From Flagellimonas sp. HMM57 (lineage in GTDB: Bacteria > Bacteroidota > Bacteroidia > Flavobacteriales > Flavobacteriaceae), in assembly GCF_021390175.1 (NCBI RefSeq), contig NZ_CP090004.1, forward strand, positions 868,001 through 932,000: a stretch of 64,000 nt of DNA, read 5' to 3'. The translations under genes were made by a program, and so were the position numbers. This document shows, piece by piece, positions 46,297 through 55,573 of this stretch; within the stretch, counting starts at the first letter, position 1; every line of letters starts with the position of its first letter. The notes beneath the pieces are model-generated. The model saw only the letters and a list, made by a program, of their open reading frames with translations, was not told where the DNA came from and did not search any database.

Positions 46297-48015
46297 TTAC
46301 CAAAAATACCCAACTATAATTGTTGTCACCACTAATAATATAATGGCTAAATAGCGATAGTTTTTATACCATGGCAAATCTTTGAGCTCTTCCGTCTCTT
46401 CTGCGAACATTTCTTTCTTATAGGTATATTCCGCAACCTTTTGCGCATCTGGCTCGCCAGTTGCCAAGCTGACCACTATATGTGTAAGTAAGCTTATCAC
46501 AAACAAAAGATTGGCTTTAGCAAGAAAGTGAAATTCATTTAGATAAGGTGAAATATCGTAGCTGGCGGACAATATCATGAAAATGGCTACTGCTCCACCA
46601 ATCAAGAGACTTGTAAATGCTCCCGTAGCATTTGCCCTTTTCCAAAACAATCCTAAAATAAAGGCTGAAACTACTGGCGGGCTTGTAAAGGCTATTACCA
46701 ATTGAAGATAACCCCAAAGCGAATCGCTCACCCTTTCTATGAACGGAACCCAAAGTGATGCAAGAACCACCAAGATCAAGGTGGCAATCTGTCCCGCTCT
46801 TACCAATTGTTTACTGGTCATTTCTGGACGAAGTTGTTTTACAAAATCCATAGTGATCAATGTTGAAGCCGAATTGAACGTTGCTGAAACTGATGACATC
46901 ATAGCTGCCAATAGTCCCGCAACTACAAGACCCAAAATACCGGTGGGCAAAAGCTGAAACAATAGTACAGGATAGGTTAGATTAGGACAATCTGAAAGAT
47001 TCTCGCACATACCTCCAGTAGCTAGTGGATAGTTAAGGTTTGAAATATCTAAAGTATTAAACAATAGAAGTGCCAATACCCCGGGCACTACCATGATAAA
47101 AATTACAGGAAGTTTTAACAAACCTGCAAATAATGCACCCCAACGACCGTGATTTAAATCTTTGGCTCCCAATACACGTTGCACCATAAACTGGTTATTT
47201 GCCCAAAAATAGAATCCTAGCAACGGTACGCCAGTCAACAGACCCCACCAGGGCATAAATTCATCGTTATTGGAACGAACCAAACTGAACACTTCTCCTG
47301 AGTTGGATGGTATAAATTTTCCCTCGGCAGCTCTATCTCCAAAATTAACATCTCCAGATGCCAATGCCGCATCCAATTTGGACATCATACCGCTCCATCC
47401 GCCACCTAACTCTTCAAAAGCAAAATAGGTGAGCAAACAGGAACCAATAATCAATAAAACCGCCTGGATAACTTCGGTTTGTATAACAGAGTTAAGTCCA
47501 CCCGGAATTGTATATGCTGCGGCCGCAACAGCCAAACCTATGATGATGTAGGTGGAATCCACATCTGGGAACAAAAGTTTTAAAACAATACTACCAACGT
47601 AAAGTCCCGCAGCCGTGTCCACGAGTACATTTCCAACAATCGTTATCAAAGAAAAGTAATATCTCGATCTTTTGTCATAGCGTTTCTGCATGAATTCCGG
47701 CATGGTATATACTCCAGATTTCAAATAAAACGGCAAGAAAAATATGGAGAAGAAAATAAGAATGACAACCGCATACCATTCGTAATTGTATACATTGACA
47801 TTGGTCTGAAAACCATCCGAAGCCAAACCAACCAGTGTAGAACTTGAAATATTAGCTGAAAAAAGTGCAATCCCAACAATAGGCCATGTCATGGTCCTAC
47901 CTCCTAAAAAATAGTCTTCCGAACTGCTTCTTTTTGATTTTGATATACCGTAGATTATAATTCCTACGAGATATACCAGAATCACAATGATATCCAAGGT
48001 CTGTAATCCACTCAT
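46297..48015 (-). CDS. Sodium:solute symporter (SLC5 family)
   Basis: A 572-residue membrane protein with about 14 hydrophobic helices. It starts with LDIIVILVYLVGIIIYGI and has the family signature region YFLGGRTMTWPIVGIALFSANISSSTLVGLASDGF. The central stretch with WANNQFMVQRVLGAKDLNHGRWG resembles sugar-type members (SGLT-like). Sugar or related polyol uptake is the likely role, but the substrate cannot be fixed. It is a single-gene transcription unit with its own terminator. The final helix at about 550-570 follows a hydrophilic tail region. Confidence 0.9.
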   Translation of the reverse strand: MSGLQTLDIIVILVYLVGIIIYGISKSKRSSSEDYFLGGRTMTWPIVGIALFSANISSSTLVGLASDGFQTNVNVYNYEWYAVVILIFFSIFFLPFYLKSGVYTMPEFMQKRYDKRSRYYFSLITIVGNVLVDTAAGLYVGSIVLKLLFPDVDSTYIIIGLAVAAAAYTIPGGLNSVIQTEVIQAVLLIIGSCLLTYFAFEELGGGWSGMMSKLDAALASGDVNFGDRAAEGKFIPSNSGEVFSLVRSNNDEFMPWWGLLTGVPLLGFYFWANNQFMVQRVLGAKDLNHGRWGALFAGLLKLPVIFIMVVPGVLALLLFNTLDISNLNYPLATGGMCENLSDCPNLTYPVLLFQLLPTGILGLVVAGLLAAMMSSVSATFNSASTLITMDFVKQLRPEMTSKQLVRAGQIATLILVVLASLWVPFIERVSDSLWGYLQLVIAFTSPPVVSAFILGLFWKRANATGAFTSLLIGGAVAIFMILSASYDISPYLNEFHFLAKANLLFVISLLTHIVVSLATGEPDAQKVAEYTYKKEMFAEETEELKDLPWYKNYRYLAIILLVVTTIIVGYFW

Positions 48016-48229
48016 GGTCTTTCTCGATTTAGTTAGTTTGTCTTCCGTTTGTGCACATTATGATTTTTAGACGTAACCCAATTTCTTTCGATTATGGTAA
48101 ATTTACTGGCCTATTTTTAAGAAAATCATAGTTTGCTTACAAGGCAATATAGTCTTTTTAATTTTTTCTTAAAAAAAACTTAACATCTAATATCATCATG
48201 GGGTAACCTCAATCGTTGTAGTAGGTTTA
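48016..48229. other. Intergenic region between symporter and queG
   Basis: A 214-base AT-rich gap upstream of the symporter. It contains poly-T/poly-A runs at about 48154-48180 and must hold the symporter promoter, but no TAnnTTTG match or clear hairpin was recognised. Confidence 0.4.
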
Positions 48230-49150
48230 CTAACTTTTTAAAAATTTTAGGTTTCGTTGCAAACCTGAAAACTTGGTTCGCTTTACAGGGGATTTTTTGA
48301 AGATTTTTTTGAAAACATCTTCCGTGATTTCCTCCCAATCTTTTTTGGTCATGGAAAGTAATTCGGGATTTGGATTGAAAAGTGGTTCGCTGTGCGCTTT
48401 TGAGAAACGGTTCCAAGGACAGACGTCTTGGCAAACATCACAACCGAACATCCAGTCATCAAATTTACCGTGAAATTCTGTTGGAATCTCGTTTTTTAAT
48501 TCGATGGTAAAATAAGAAATACATTTGCTCCCATCCACTACATATGGTTCCACAATGGCATCTGTGGGGCAAGCATCAATACAAGCAGTACAGGTTCCGC
48601 AATGGTCCATTACCGGACTATCGTATTCCAAATCCAGGTCTATGATCAATTCGGCAATAAAATAAAACGACCCCACTTGTTGAGTCAATAAATTGCTATG
48701 CTTTCCAATCCATCCCAATCCACTTTTGGCAGCCCATGCTTTATCAAGTACCGGTGCGGAATCCACAAATGCCCTACCATGTACCTCACCGATTTCTTCC
48801 TGTATAAAATGCAGTAATGATTTCAATTTATCCTTTATCACAAAGTGATAGTCTGTACCGTAAGCATATTTTGAAATCTTGTATGCATCCTTATTTTGAT
48901 GTCCGGATGGGTAGTAATTCAGCAATAATGAGATAACAGATTTAGAACCTTCCACCAATTTGGTCGGGTCCAAGCGTTTGTCGAAATGGTTTTCCATATA
49001 CTGCATTTCGCCATGCATATTTTGGTTGAGCCATTTTTCCAATCGAGGGGCTTCATCTTCCAGAAATTCAGCCTTGGAAATTCCACAAGATAAAAAACCG
49101 AGGCGTTTGGCTTCATTTTTTATTAGTGTGGTATTAGACTGTTTACCCAT
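48230..49150 (-). CDS. queG: Epoxyqueuosine reductase QueG
   Basis: A 306-residue cytoplasmic cobalamin-dependent enzyme that reduces epoxyqueuosine to queuosine in tRNA wobble positions. The N-terminal domain begins [20 protein letters not shown]. Two ferredoxin-like 4Fe-4S motifs are seen: [16 protein letters not shown] and [11 protein letters not shown]. The catalytic Asp region is in the [15 protein letters not shown] segment. The length is the short form, without the HEAT-repeat tail of some homologues, which is normal in this phylum. It starts 2 bases downstream of the P450 stop. Confidence 0.95.
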   Translation of the reverse strand: MGKQSNTTLIKNEAKRLGFLSCGISKAEFLEDEAPRLEKWLNQNMHGEMQYMENHFDKRLDPTKLVEGSKSVISLLLNYYPSGHQNKDAYKISKYAYGTDYHFVIKDKLKSLLHFIQEEIGEVHGRAFVDSAPVLDKAWAAKSGLGWIGKHSNLLTQQVGSFYFIAELIIDLDLEYDSPVMDHCGTCTACIDACPTDAIVEPYVVDGSKCISYFTIELKNEIPTEFHGKFDDWMFGCDVCQDVCPWNRFSKAHSEPLFNPNPELLSMTKKDWEEITEDVFKKIFKKSPVKRTKFSGLQRNLKFLKS

Positions 49151-49152
49151 AA

Positions 49153-50475
49153 TTATCGTAGAACAAAATTCAATTTAACCTCTTTTGGTTTTAGAGAAAT
49201 CATAGGATTGATTTCTACTCGGGGCATTTTGGTGCTAATATGATATTTTTTAATAATCTCGACCATGACCATGACCATTTCATAATTAGCAAAGGCATTA
49301 CCCACGCACATACGTGGCCCAGCTCCAAAAGGATAGTAATAATTTGAAGCTTCTTTCATGTCTACATTCATAAAACGGTCCGGGATATACTCGGTTGGAT
49401 TTTCCCAGAAATCTTTATGCCGATGCAATTCAAAAATGGAAAGCAATACCAATGTACCTTTCTTCATATGTAAGCCATCAATCTCGTTATCCTCGATAGC
49501 AACTCGGTCTATAAAATAAGCTGGCGGATATAAACGCATCGCTTCTTTTATGCAAGATGTAGTTAAAGATAGTTTGCTCAAATCTTCCCATGTGTAGTCA
49601 TCCTTTTCCAGACTACTGATTTCCTCAAAGAGCTTTATTTGTAATTCTTCATCCTTGCTTATAAAGTAAAGTGTAAATGCCAAGGCGTTTGCAGTTGTCT
49701 CATGCCCTGCAGTAAATAGGATCAAAACTTCATCTATAAGCTGTCTTCGGGGCATTTTTGTACCATCTTCATAAGTTGCATTCAACAACATGTCCAGTAA
49801 GTCGTGTTCTTCTTTTCCGCTGGATAAACGCTCTTCTATGAGGTCATTAAGAATGTTCCTTCCTGTTTCTGCCATATTCAGATGTTTCCCAATTTCTCCT
49901 GAAGCTTTATACCACCATTTAAAATAGGGCTGTCGCATCTCGCGAATCAACATTTTCTGGTTTTCTTCGGTGATATGCTGAAGTCGGGACATGGGTTCCC
50001 GAATATCATTACTGCTAAAGAGTGATTTTGCCACTACTTGAAATGCCAAATCGCCCATCAGTGCAAATACGTCTTGTTCCGCATTGGGGACAATACGCTC
50101 CAATTCAGCAACAATGGTATTACGCATTATAGAAAAGAGGCCTTTCAATTTTTTTACATGAAATGCAGGCTGAATCATTCTTCTGTGCGCACGCCAATGC
50201 TCTCCTTCCGATGTTAGCAATCCATAGCCTATATATTTTGCTAAATCCTTAGTCTGTAATTTAGATTTGGAATAATAGCGATGCTTTTTTTGAAGCACTT
50301 GCTTGACCAAATCTGCATCTCTAGAGAACAACACCTTTCCTTCGCCTAAAATAGAAATCCGAAAAGTGTCCCCAAGCTTTTCAAAATTTTCATAATGAAA
50401 GGGCAAAGGATTTTTTAGAATACGTTTGCTGTTGAGCAATACTTTTAATGCAGAAACGTGGGGTAGCTTTTTCAT
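49153..50475 (-). CDS. Cytochrome P450
   Basis: A 440-residue heme monooxygenase. Visible are the I-helix oxygen-activation motif AGHETTAN (about residues 243-250), the ExxR motif in [10 protein letters not shown], and the heme-binding loop [14 protein letters not shown] with the thiolate Cys at residue 390. There is no signal peptide or N-terminal membrane anchor and no fused reductase, so it needs separate redox partners, none of which is adjacent. The substrate is unknown. The proline-rich PPAYFI segment suggests a fatty-acid-like CYP102/CYP4-type fold, but that is a guess. It overlaps ruvB by 1 base. Confidence 0.93.
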   Translation of the reverse strand: MKKLPHVSALKVLLNSKRILKNPLPFHYENFEKLGDTFRISILGEGKVLFSRDADLVKQVLQKKHRYYSKSKLQTKDLAKYIGYGLLTSEGEHWRAHRRMIQPAFHVKKLKGLFSIMRNTIVAELERIVPNAEQDVFALMGDLAFQVVAKSLFSSNDIREPMSRLQHITEENQKMLIREMRQPYFKWWYKASGEIGKHLNMAETGRNILNDLIEERLSSGKEEHDLLDMLLNATYEDGTKMPRRQLIDEVLILFTAGHETTANALAFTLYFISKDEELQIKLFEEISSLEKDDYTWEDLSKLSLTTSCIKEAMRLYPPAYFIDRVAIEDNEIDGLHMKKGTLVLLSIFELHRHKDFWENPTEYIPDRFMNVDMKEASNYYYPFGAGPRMCVGNAFANYEMVMVMVEIIKKYHISTKMPRVEINPMISLKPKEVKLNFVLR

Positions 50476-51497
50476 TAAAACAAGCCTCCTTGCGTTGCTC
50501 CTTTTATTCGCCCAAGATGTTTATAAGCGAGCTCGGTAACTTCACGGCCTCTGGGGGTACGCATAATAAATCCTTGCTGAATCAAGAAAGGTTCATATAC
50601 TTCTTCAATGGTTTCCGCACTTTCTGATACTGCAGTGGCCAATGTAGTGATTCCAACCGGACCTCCTTTAAATTTATCGATGATAGTACTCAGTATCTTA
50701 TTGTCCATTTCGTCAAGACCGTGGGCGTCAACATTCAAGGCTTTCAAACTAAATTTTGAAATATCCATATCTATGCTTCCATTTCCTTTTATCTGGGCAA
50801 AGTCCCTAACCCTTCGTAATAAGGCATTGCATATACGGGGCGTTCCCCTGCTCCTGCCCGCTATTTCTATAGCGGCTTCGTTGGTGATGGGAACTTTTAA
50901 TATTTCAGCACTACGTTCTACGATGGTGGACAGCAACTCGGTATTATAGTATTGTAGTCTACTTTGAATACCGAATCTTGCGCGCATTGGTGCTGTCAAT
51001 AATCCTGAACGTGTAGTTGCTCCCACAAGTGTAAATGGACTTAGATTAATTTGAACCGTTCTTGCATTTGGTCCGGTTTCAATCATAATATCGATTTTGT
51101 AATCTTCCATTGCTGAATACAAATATTCTTCTACGATAGGACTTAATCGATGAATTTCATCAATGAACAATACATCCCGTTCTTCCAAATTGGTCAAAAG
51201 GCCGGCCAAATCCCCAGGCTTATCCAAAACAGGGCCTGATGTAATTTTTATCCCTACACCGAGTTCGTTGGCCAAAATATGTGCGAGTGTGGTTTTCCCT
51301 AATCCCGGAGGCCCATGAAACAATGTGTGGTCCAAAGCTTCGCCACGAAGGTTTGCAGCTTGCACAAAAATTTTCAAGTTCTCCAATACTTGTTCTTGAC
51401 CTGTAAAATCATCAAAAGTAATGGGTCTTAATGCTCTTTCGATATCGAGCTCTTCTTGCGAAAAATGTTCAGGATTTGGATCTAAGTTTTCATTCAT
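50475..51497 (-). CDS. ruvB: Holliday junction DNA helicase subunit RuvB
   Basis: A 340-residue AAA+ motor. Walker A is GPPGLGKTT with Lys68, Walker B is LFIDEIHRL, sensor 1 is in GATTRSGLL, and the arginine finger region is in APMRARFGI. The winged helix at the C-terminus ends with [19 protein letters not shown]. It drives branch migration with RuvA. It heads the unit ruvB-P450-queG, with a candidate -7 element at 51505-51512. It is 7 kb from ruvA rather than adjacent. Confidence 0.97.
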   Translation of the reverse strand: MNENLDPNPEHFSQEELDIERALRPITFDDFTGQEQVLENLKIFVQAANLRGEALDHTLFHGPPGLGKTTLAHILANELGVGIKITSGPVLDKPGDLAGLLTNLEERDVLFIDEIHRLSPIVEEYLYSAMEDYKIDIMIETGPNARTVQINLSPFTLVGATTRSGLLTAPMRARFGIQSRLQYYNTELLSTIVERSAEILKVPITNEAAIEIAGRSRGTPRICNALLRRVRDFAQIKGNGSIDMDISKFSLKALNVDAHGLDEMDNKILSTIIDKFKGGPVGITTLATAVSESAETIEEVYEPFLIQQGFIMRTPRGREVTELAYKHLGRIKGATQGGLF

Positions 51498-51504
51498 GTC
51501 CTAA

Positions 51505-51512
51505 CAAATATA
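51505..51512 (-). promoter_or_regulatory. Candidate -7 element of the ruvB operon
   Basis: On the minus strand TATATTTG matches TAnnTTTG, 8 bases upstream of the ruvB ATG. No TTG element was found at the expected distance, and the leader would be almost nil, so it is weak. Confidence 0.3.
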
Positions 51513-51661
51513 ATCGAAAACGGAGTCTACCTAAAACCATTTTGTTTAAACCTAAATGAGATTTGATTTTGTCCAGTAGTGATGTTTTAGGAACTTTTCA
51601 CTTCGTTGACTGAACTTTTCCAAATAATTCTATTTAATTACAATTTGTAGTATCTTAAAAT

Positions 51662-51961
51662 TTACTTGATATTTCTTCTTGTCAAATCTCTAGCTGAATG
51701 ATTTACAGTTAAAATATCCACTCGGTCTTTACTAACAACCTTGTAAATAATCCTATAATTTCCCTCGATTAATTGTCTTATATCATCTCTTTCAAATTCT
51801 GGCACCAAACTTCCCAGATATATTTGTCTTTTTAAAATTTCCACTCTACTTTTGATTCGGATAACTTGAAGTTTGGCGTAATATTTTGAGTCTTTTTTGA
51901 TATAGTCCGCAATGTCCTTTAAATCTGAAATAGCTTGTGGAGTCCAGTTTACTTGAACCAT
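51662..51961 (-). CDS. RelE/ParE-family toxin
   Basis: A 99-residue basic protein with the ParE pattern: WTPQAISDLKDIADYI near the start, GSLVPEFERDDIRQLIEGNYRIIYKV in the middle and ILTVNHSARDL at the end. ParE members inhibit DNA gyrase and RelE members cleave mRNA on the ribosome. The choice between them cannot be made here, though the overall wording fits ParE. It overlaps the upstream antitoxin gene by 13 bases, so the two are translated together. Confidence 0.85.
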   Translation of the reverse strand: MVQVNWTPQAISDLKDIADYIKKDSKYYAKLQVIRIKSRVEILKRQIYLGSLVPEFERDDIRQLIEGNYRIIYKVVSKDRVDILTVNHSARDLTRRNIK

Positions 51962-52131
51962 TTTTCAATTTCCTTGTCTAATTGTGCATGTTCCGTTACA
52001 TCGTTTTCCAAGGATTGTTTTTCGCCACGTTCTATCTTTTCTATTAATATCAACCGTTCCACTAATTCGTCAAGAGAAAACTCATCTGGAAAAAACTCAA
52101 TATGTTCCTTTAGCTTTTGTTTTGTGAGCAT
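51949..52131 (-). CDS. Antitoxin partner of the ParE-type toxin
   Basis: A 60-residue acidic protein directly upstream of and overlapping the toxin gene. It starts MLTKQKLKEHIEFFPDEFSLDEL and continues with repeated Glu-rich helical segments ending EIEKWFK. Small acidic proteins with a DEFSLDELVERL-type phrase are commonly the antitoxin of such pairs in Bacteroidota. No DNA-binding fold is evident. Confidence 0.75.
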   Translation of the reverse strand: MLTKQKLKEHIEFFPDEFSLDELVERLILIEKIERGEKQSLENDVTEHAQLDKEIEKWFK

Positions 52132-52276
52132 TTTGATTTGTTTTAATAAAGTTAGAAAAAATATTGAAGATTAGGATTTTAAAAATTAAAGGCAACAACC
52201 CCCTTCTTTGCCTTTTTTAGGAAAGTAAGCCTTAAATTAGATACTTTAAATAAAATTGCTTCAACTGTAACGCTTT

Positions 52277-54544
52277 ATGGTAACTACTGGTTATTCAATC
52301 GGGATTTTACAATACATTCCATTTTTTTATATTATTTGGTCGGACGACTTACTTTCAGCTTCTGAAATATCTGTGGTAACCAAGACCATTGAAGAAGATA
52401 CTTCACTTGAACAACATGAAAAAGAGCAACTTTTACTCTGGTTGAATAGAGATACTCCACCTGCCAATGAAGAAATAAAAAATTGGCAGCATGTGATTTC
52501 CAATTCCGATATAAAACTTATAGAAAGTGATACCTATCCCTTGACCGCTTTAAGCCAAAGGTTAGCGAGTCTACATTGTGGTCATTGTGATTTTAATGAC
52601 CATTTAAAGCGCATAGAAATAAATTTAGGAATACAGCCTAACCATTATAACCATTTGTTCGATGTTGAGGTGGTACACAAAAAGACCTCGAACCGATATT
52701 CAGCAGCTATCCTGGATGGCATTCTTAAAGAACCTCATACAGCAATTGTTGACGACTTTCGCAACTTTCTACATCAACCCATGTTTGATTGGAGCGTACA
52801 GCGGGACAAAGAAGCGTTTCGTTCAAGGACATTGGAGCAAGTAAAAGTTTTGGGTGAAAACGGGTATGGTGCAATGGCTTATGAAGAAGAATATGGCGGC
52901 ACGGAGAACATGCCAGGCTATGCTGCTATTTTTGAACATTTAATGTTCATTGATGGGAGTTTGGCAGTAAAATTTGGAGTACAATTTGGCCTTTTCGGTG
53001 GCAGTATTCAAAAATTAGGAACAAAAAGGCATCATGATTTCTATCTCGCCGATACGGGTGAAACAAAACTATTGGGTTGTTTTGCCATGACAGAGACCGG
53101 ACATGGTTCCAATGTGCGAGGAATCAAAACCACTGCTACTTATGATAGTGCAACGGATACCATCGTGATTCATACACCTGGAAAAAACGACAACAAAGAA
53201 TATATAGGCAATGCCTTGCATGCTAAAATGGCCTCTGTTTTTGCACAATTGATCGTGAATGGAAAAAATGAAGGAGTGCATGCTATTTTAGTACCGTTAC
53301 GTGATGAACACCATAAAACACTAGAAGGAATAACCATTGAAGACAATGGTTATAAGTTAGGATTGAACGGTGTAGATAATGGTAAAATCTGGTTCAATCA
53401 GGTAAGAGTACCCCGTAAAAATCTATTGGATAAATATGGGGAAATCAAAGATGATGGCTTGTATTTTTCAGCAATAAAAAATCCAAACAAACGATTCTTC
53501 ACTATGCTCGGCACATTGGTGGGTGGTCGTATCTGTGTGGCCAAAGGCGCTTTGGGCGGAGCTAAAATGGCATTGACGATTGCCGTGAAGCATGCTCTAA
53601 ACCGAAGACAATTCAATGATAGCGTAAAGATTCAGGAAGATTTGATCATGGATTATCCAACGCACCAACTTCGATTGACCCCGGCTATCGCTAGTGTCTA
53701 TGTATACCATGTTACCCTTGAAGAGTTGATTAAGCGCTATAGTGATACTTCCCAACTGGATAAAAGGGAAATAGAAACCCAGGTCGCGGGCTTGAAATCG
53801 GTGATTACTTGGTTTGCCAGTGATACGATTCAAGAATGCAGGGAGGCTTGTGGTGGAAAGGGATACTTACTAGAAAATAGAATCGCTGATTTAAAAGGCG
53901 ACGTTGACATTTTTACCACTTTTGAAGGTGATAACAACGTTCTTTTACAATTGGCCGCGAAAGGGGTTCTTTCAGACTTTAAAGCTGAATTCAATAGTGC
54001 AGGTTTTACCTCAGTACTTAAATTATTACGAAGCCAACTTGCGGATAAGTTGAGTACCATCAACCCAGCATACTCCAACAAAGTAGATAAGGAACATCTG
54101 TATAATCCGAAATTTCATAAGCATGCGTTTAGTTACAGAACCAGAAGGCTCACGTATACTTTAGCCATGCGAATTCGGAATTATATTAAGAAGGGGATTC
54201 CATCGTACCAAGCTTTTTTAAAAGTACAGACACATTTGTTAGTATTGGGAAAAGCGTACAGTGTGGAATTGGCTTATGAAATATTCAACGAGTTTTGTAC
54301 TACTGTTTCCGATAAAGAGTATAGAAGCCTATTGGAAAAATTGGGAACTTTGTATGCGTTGCACGAAATACGCTCAAACGCAGAATGGTATTTGGAACAG
54401 GGATATATTGGTGGAACAAAGTCTAAAGCGATACGGCAACGTGTGGAACGTTTATCAACGGAACTCAGGCCGCACATCGAAGTAGTTGTGGACGGATTTG
54501 GGATTCCAAAACACTGCTTGACAGCTCCTATCGCTAAACAGTAG
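52277..54544 (+). CDS. Large acyl-CoA dehydrogenase
   Basis: A 755-residue flavoenzyme. Acyl-CoA dehydrogenase/oxidase hallmarks are GYGAMAYEEEYGG, LLGCFAMTETGHGSNV (FAD/substrate binding), RIADLKGDVDIFTTFEGDNNVLLQLAAKGVL, and a C-terminal helical region of about 150 extra residues. The N-terminal ~110 residues are a helical extension before the core. Size and the GDNNVL motif place it nearer the acyl-CoA oxidase-like subfamily than the 380-residue beta-oxidation dehydrogenases. It oxidises a fatty acyl-CoA, chain length unknown. The start at 52277 keeps GILQYIPFFYIIWSDD, a segment that looks native. It is a single plus-strand gene amid minus-strand ones. Confidence 0.92.
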   Translation: MVTTGYSIGILQYIPFFYIIWSDDLLSASEISVVTKTIEEDTSLEQHEKEQLLLWLNRDTPPANEEIKNWQHVISNSDIKLIESDTYPLTALSQRLASLHCGHCDFNDHLKRIEINLGIQPNHYNHLFDVEVVHKKTSNRYSAAILDGILKEPHTAIVDDFRNFLHQPMFDWSVQRDKEAFRSRTLEQVKVLGENGYGAMAYEEEYGGTENMPGYAAIFEHLMFIDGSLAVKFGVQFGLFGGSIQKLGTKRHHDFYLADTGETKLLGCFAMTETGHGSNVRGIKTTATYDSATDTIVIHTPGKNDNKEYIGNALHAKMASVFAQLIVNGKNEGVHAILVPLRDEHHKTLEGITIEDNGYKLGLNGVDNGKIWFNQVRVPRKNLLDKYGEIKDDGLYFSAIKNPNKRFFTMLGTLVGGRICVAKGALGGAKMALTIAVKHALNRRQFNDSVKIQEDLIMDYPTHQLRLTPAIASVYVYHVTLEELIKRYSDTSQLDKREIETQVAGLKSVITWFASDTIQECREACGGKGYLLENRIADLKGDVDIFTTFEGDNNVLLQLAAKGVLSDFKAEFNSAGFTSVLKLLRSQLADKLSTINPAYSNKVDKEHLYNPKFHKHAFSYRTRRLTYTLAMRIRNYIKKGIPSYQAFLKVQTHLLVLGKAYSVELAYEIFNEFCTTVSDKEYRSLLEKLGTLYALHEIRSNAEWYLEQGYIGGTKSKAIRQRVERLSTELRPHIEVVVDGFGIPKHCLTAPIAKQ

Positions 54545-54623
54545 TTCGGATTTTTGGATAATTAGATTTTTGGGCTCTTGGAGTGTCAGACTGTATTGGT
54601 TTTCCTAATTAAAAATCAATAAC
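54545..54623. repeat. Intergenic spacer with degenerate TTTTTGG repeats
   Basis: The 79-base gap between the convergent acyl-CoA dehydrogenase and DUF2807 genes contains GGATTTTTGGATAATTAGAT and TTTTTGGGCTCTTGG, similar in style to the repeats at 7128-7240. No hairpin terminator was seen. Confidence 0.35.
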
Positions 54624-55448
54624 TCACTCTACTTTTTTAATTAGCTGAGTGGTATCCATAAATTCCGTTATGGTAATTTTTGGATTTCCAAAGAGATAAA
54701 TCCTCGAACTACCTTTTGCCGATAGCTCTAAATCCCGATAGGCATACAATCTTGCATTTGCTGAATTTTCCAGACCTGCTTTTATTGATGCAGCCTCCAT
54801 TTTTTCACCTTTAAATTTTGTGTTGGACGTAAGATTGACTTCCATACGTTCGGCAGTACCTTCCAGAGTGAAGGAAGCATTTCCTTCCAAATCAACATTA
54901 CTTGTTTCGTTTACTGCATACATATAAGCTTCGGCCCTTTTGTTTATACTGATGTTCAACGAATCCACATCCACGTTAAAATCACCCCTACTATTATCTT
55001 CCAAATTGATATCCATTATAGCTGCACTTGCCTTTAAGTTTAACTTGGCATCTGCAAAGGCATCTACAAACAATTCGTCACTGTTTATAACATCGTTTGT
55101 ATTAATGCTGCCTTCTTTTAAGGTAATTCCCTTTAGCTCGGTATAATTCACCGTAATGTCCAGTTGTTTTTTTGCGGTAATATCATAAAAAGAGCTTACA
55201 ATCAGGGTACTGTCCTTTACTTCAAATTTTAAAACATCTATTAGATTATCATCTGCGACTATTTCGTAACCAGGTCCAAAAGACTTTTTCAATACAATGT
55301 TTAAGTTGTCATTGAGCTGAATTGCATTAAAGGATGGAAGTTCTTCGTTGACTTCAGTTACAATTCGGCTTCCTTTTATTTTTGGTTTACGTTGTGCCAA
55401 TACAGTAAGGTGGCACATTACTAAGAGTAGTAGGATACAATTTCTCAC
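54624..55448 (-). CDS. DUF2807 (GIN domain) auto-transporter adhesin-like protein
   Basis: A 274-residue protein with a signal peptide ending at about residue 18 (VLAQ). The rest is a repetitive right-handed beta-helix of the DUF2807/GIN type: FNAIQLNDNLNIVL opens it, then short strands with alternating Ser, Asn and Leu such as INLEDNSRGDFNVDVDS and LEGNASFTLEGT. The protein ends with TQLIKKVE. It is exported and is probably surface or periplasmic; the function of the family is unknown. It is a single gene, 126 bases upstream of the oxidase terminator region. Confidence 0.9.
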   Translation of the reverse strand: MRNCILLLLVMCHLTVLAQRKPKIKGSRIVTEVNEELPSFNAIQLNDNLNIVLKKSFGPGYEIVADDNLIDVLKFEVKDSTLIVSSFYDITAKKQLDITVNYTELKGITLKEGSINTNDVINSDELFVDAFADAKLNLKASAAIMDINLEDNSRGDFNVDVDSLNISINKRAEAYMYAVNETSNVDLEGNASFTLEGTAERMEVNLTSNTKFKGEKMEAASIKAGLENSANARLYAYRDLELSAKGSSRIYLFGNPKITITEFMDTTQLIKKVE

Positions 55449-55521
55449 GATGTTTCTTTAAAAGATGATTAAAGATATTACAAATAGCGCTAATAATAGT
55501 TTAGGTAAAATACAATGGAAC

Positions 55522-55551
55522 AAAAAAGCCCATCCTTTTCGGATGGGCTTT
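55522..55551 (-). terminator. Intrinsic terminator of the act-cox operon
   Basis: AAAGCCCATCC (55525-55535) pairs perfectly with GGATGGGCTTT (55541-55551) around a 5-base loop, with a T-rich tail on the minus strand. It lies 23 bases after the ctaD stop. Confidence 0.9.
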
Positions 55552-55573
55552 CAGTATTTTATTGAAACAAGTA

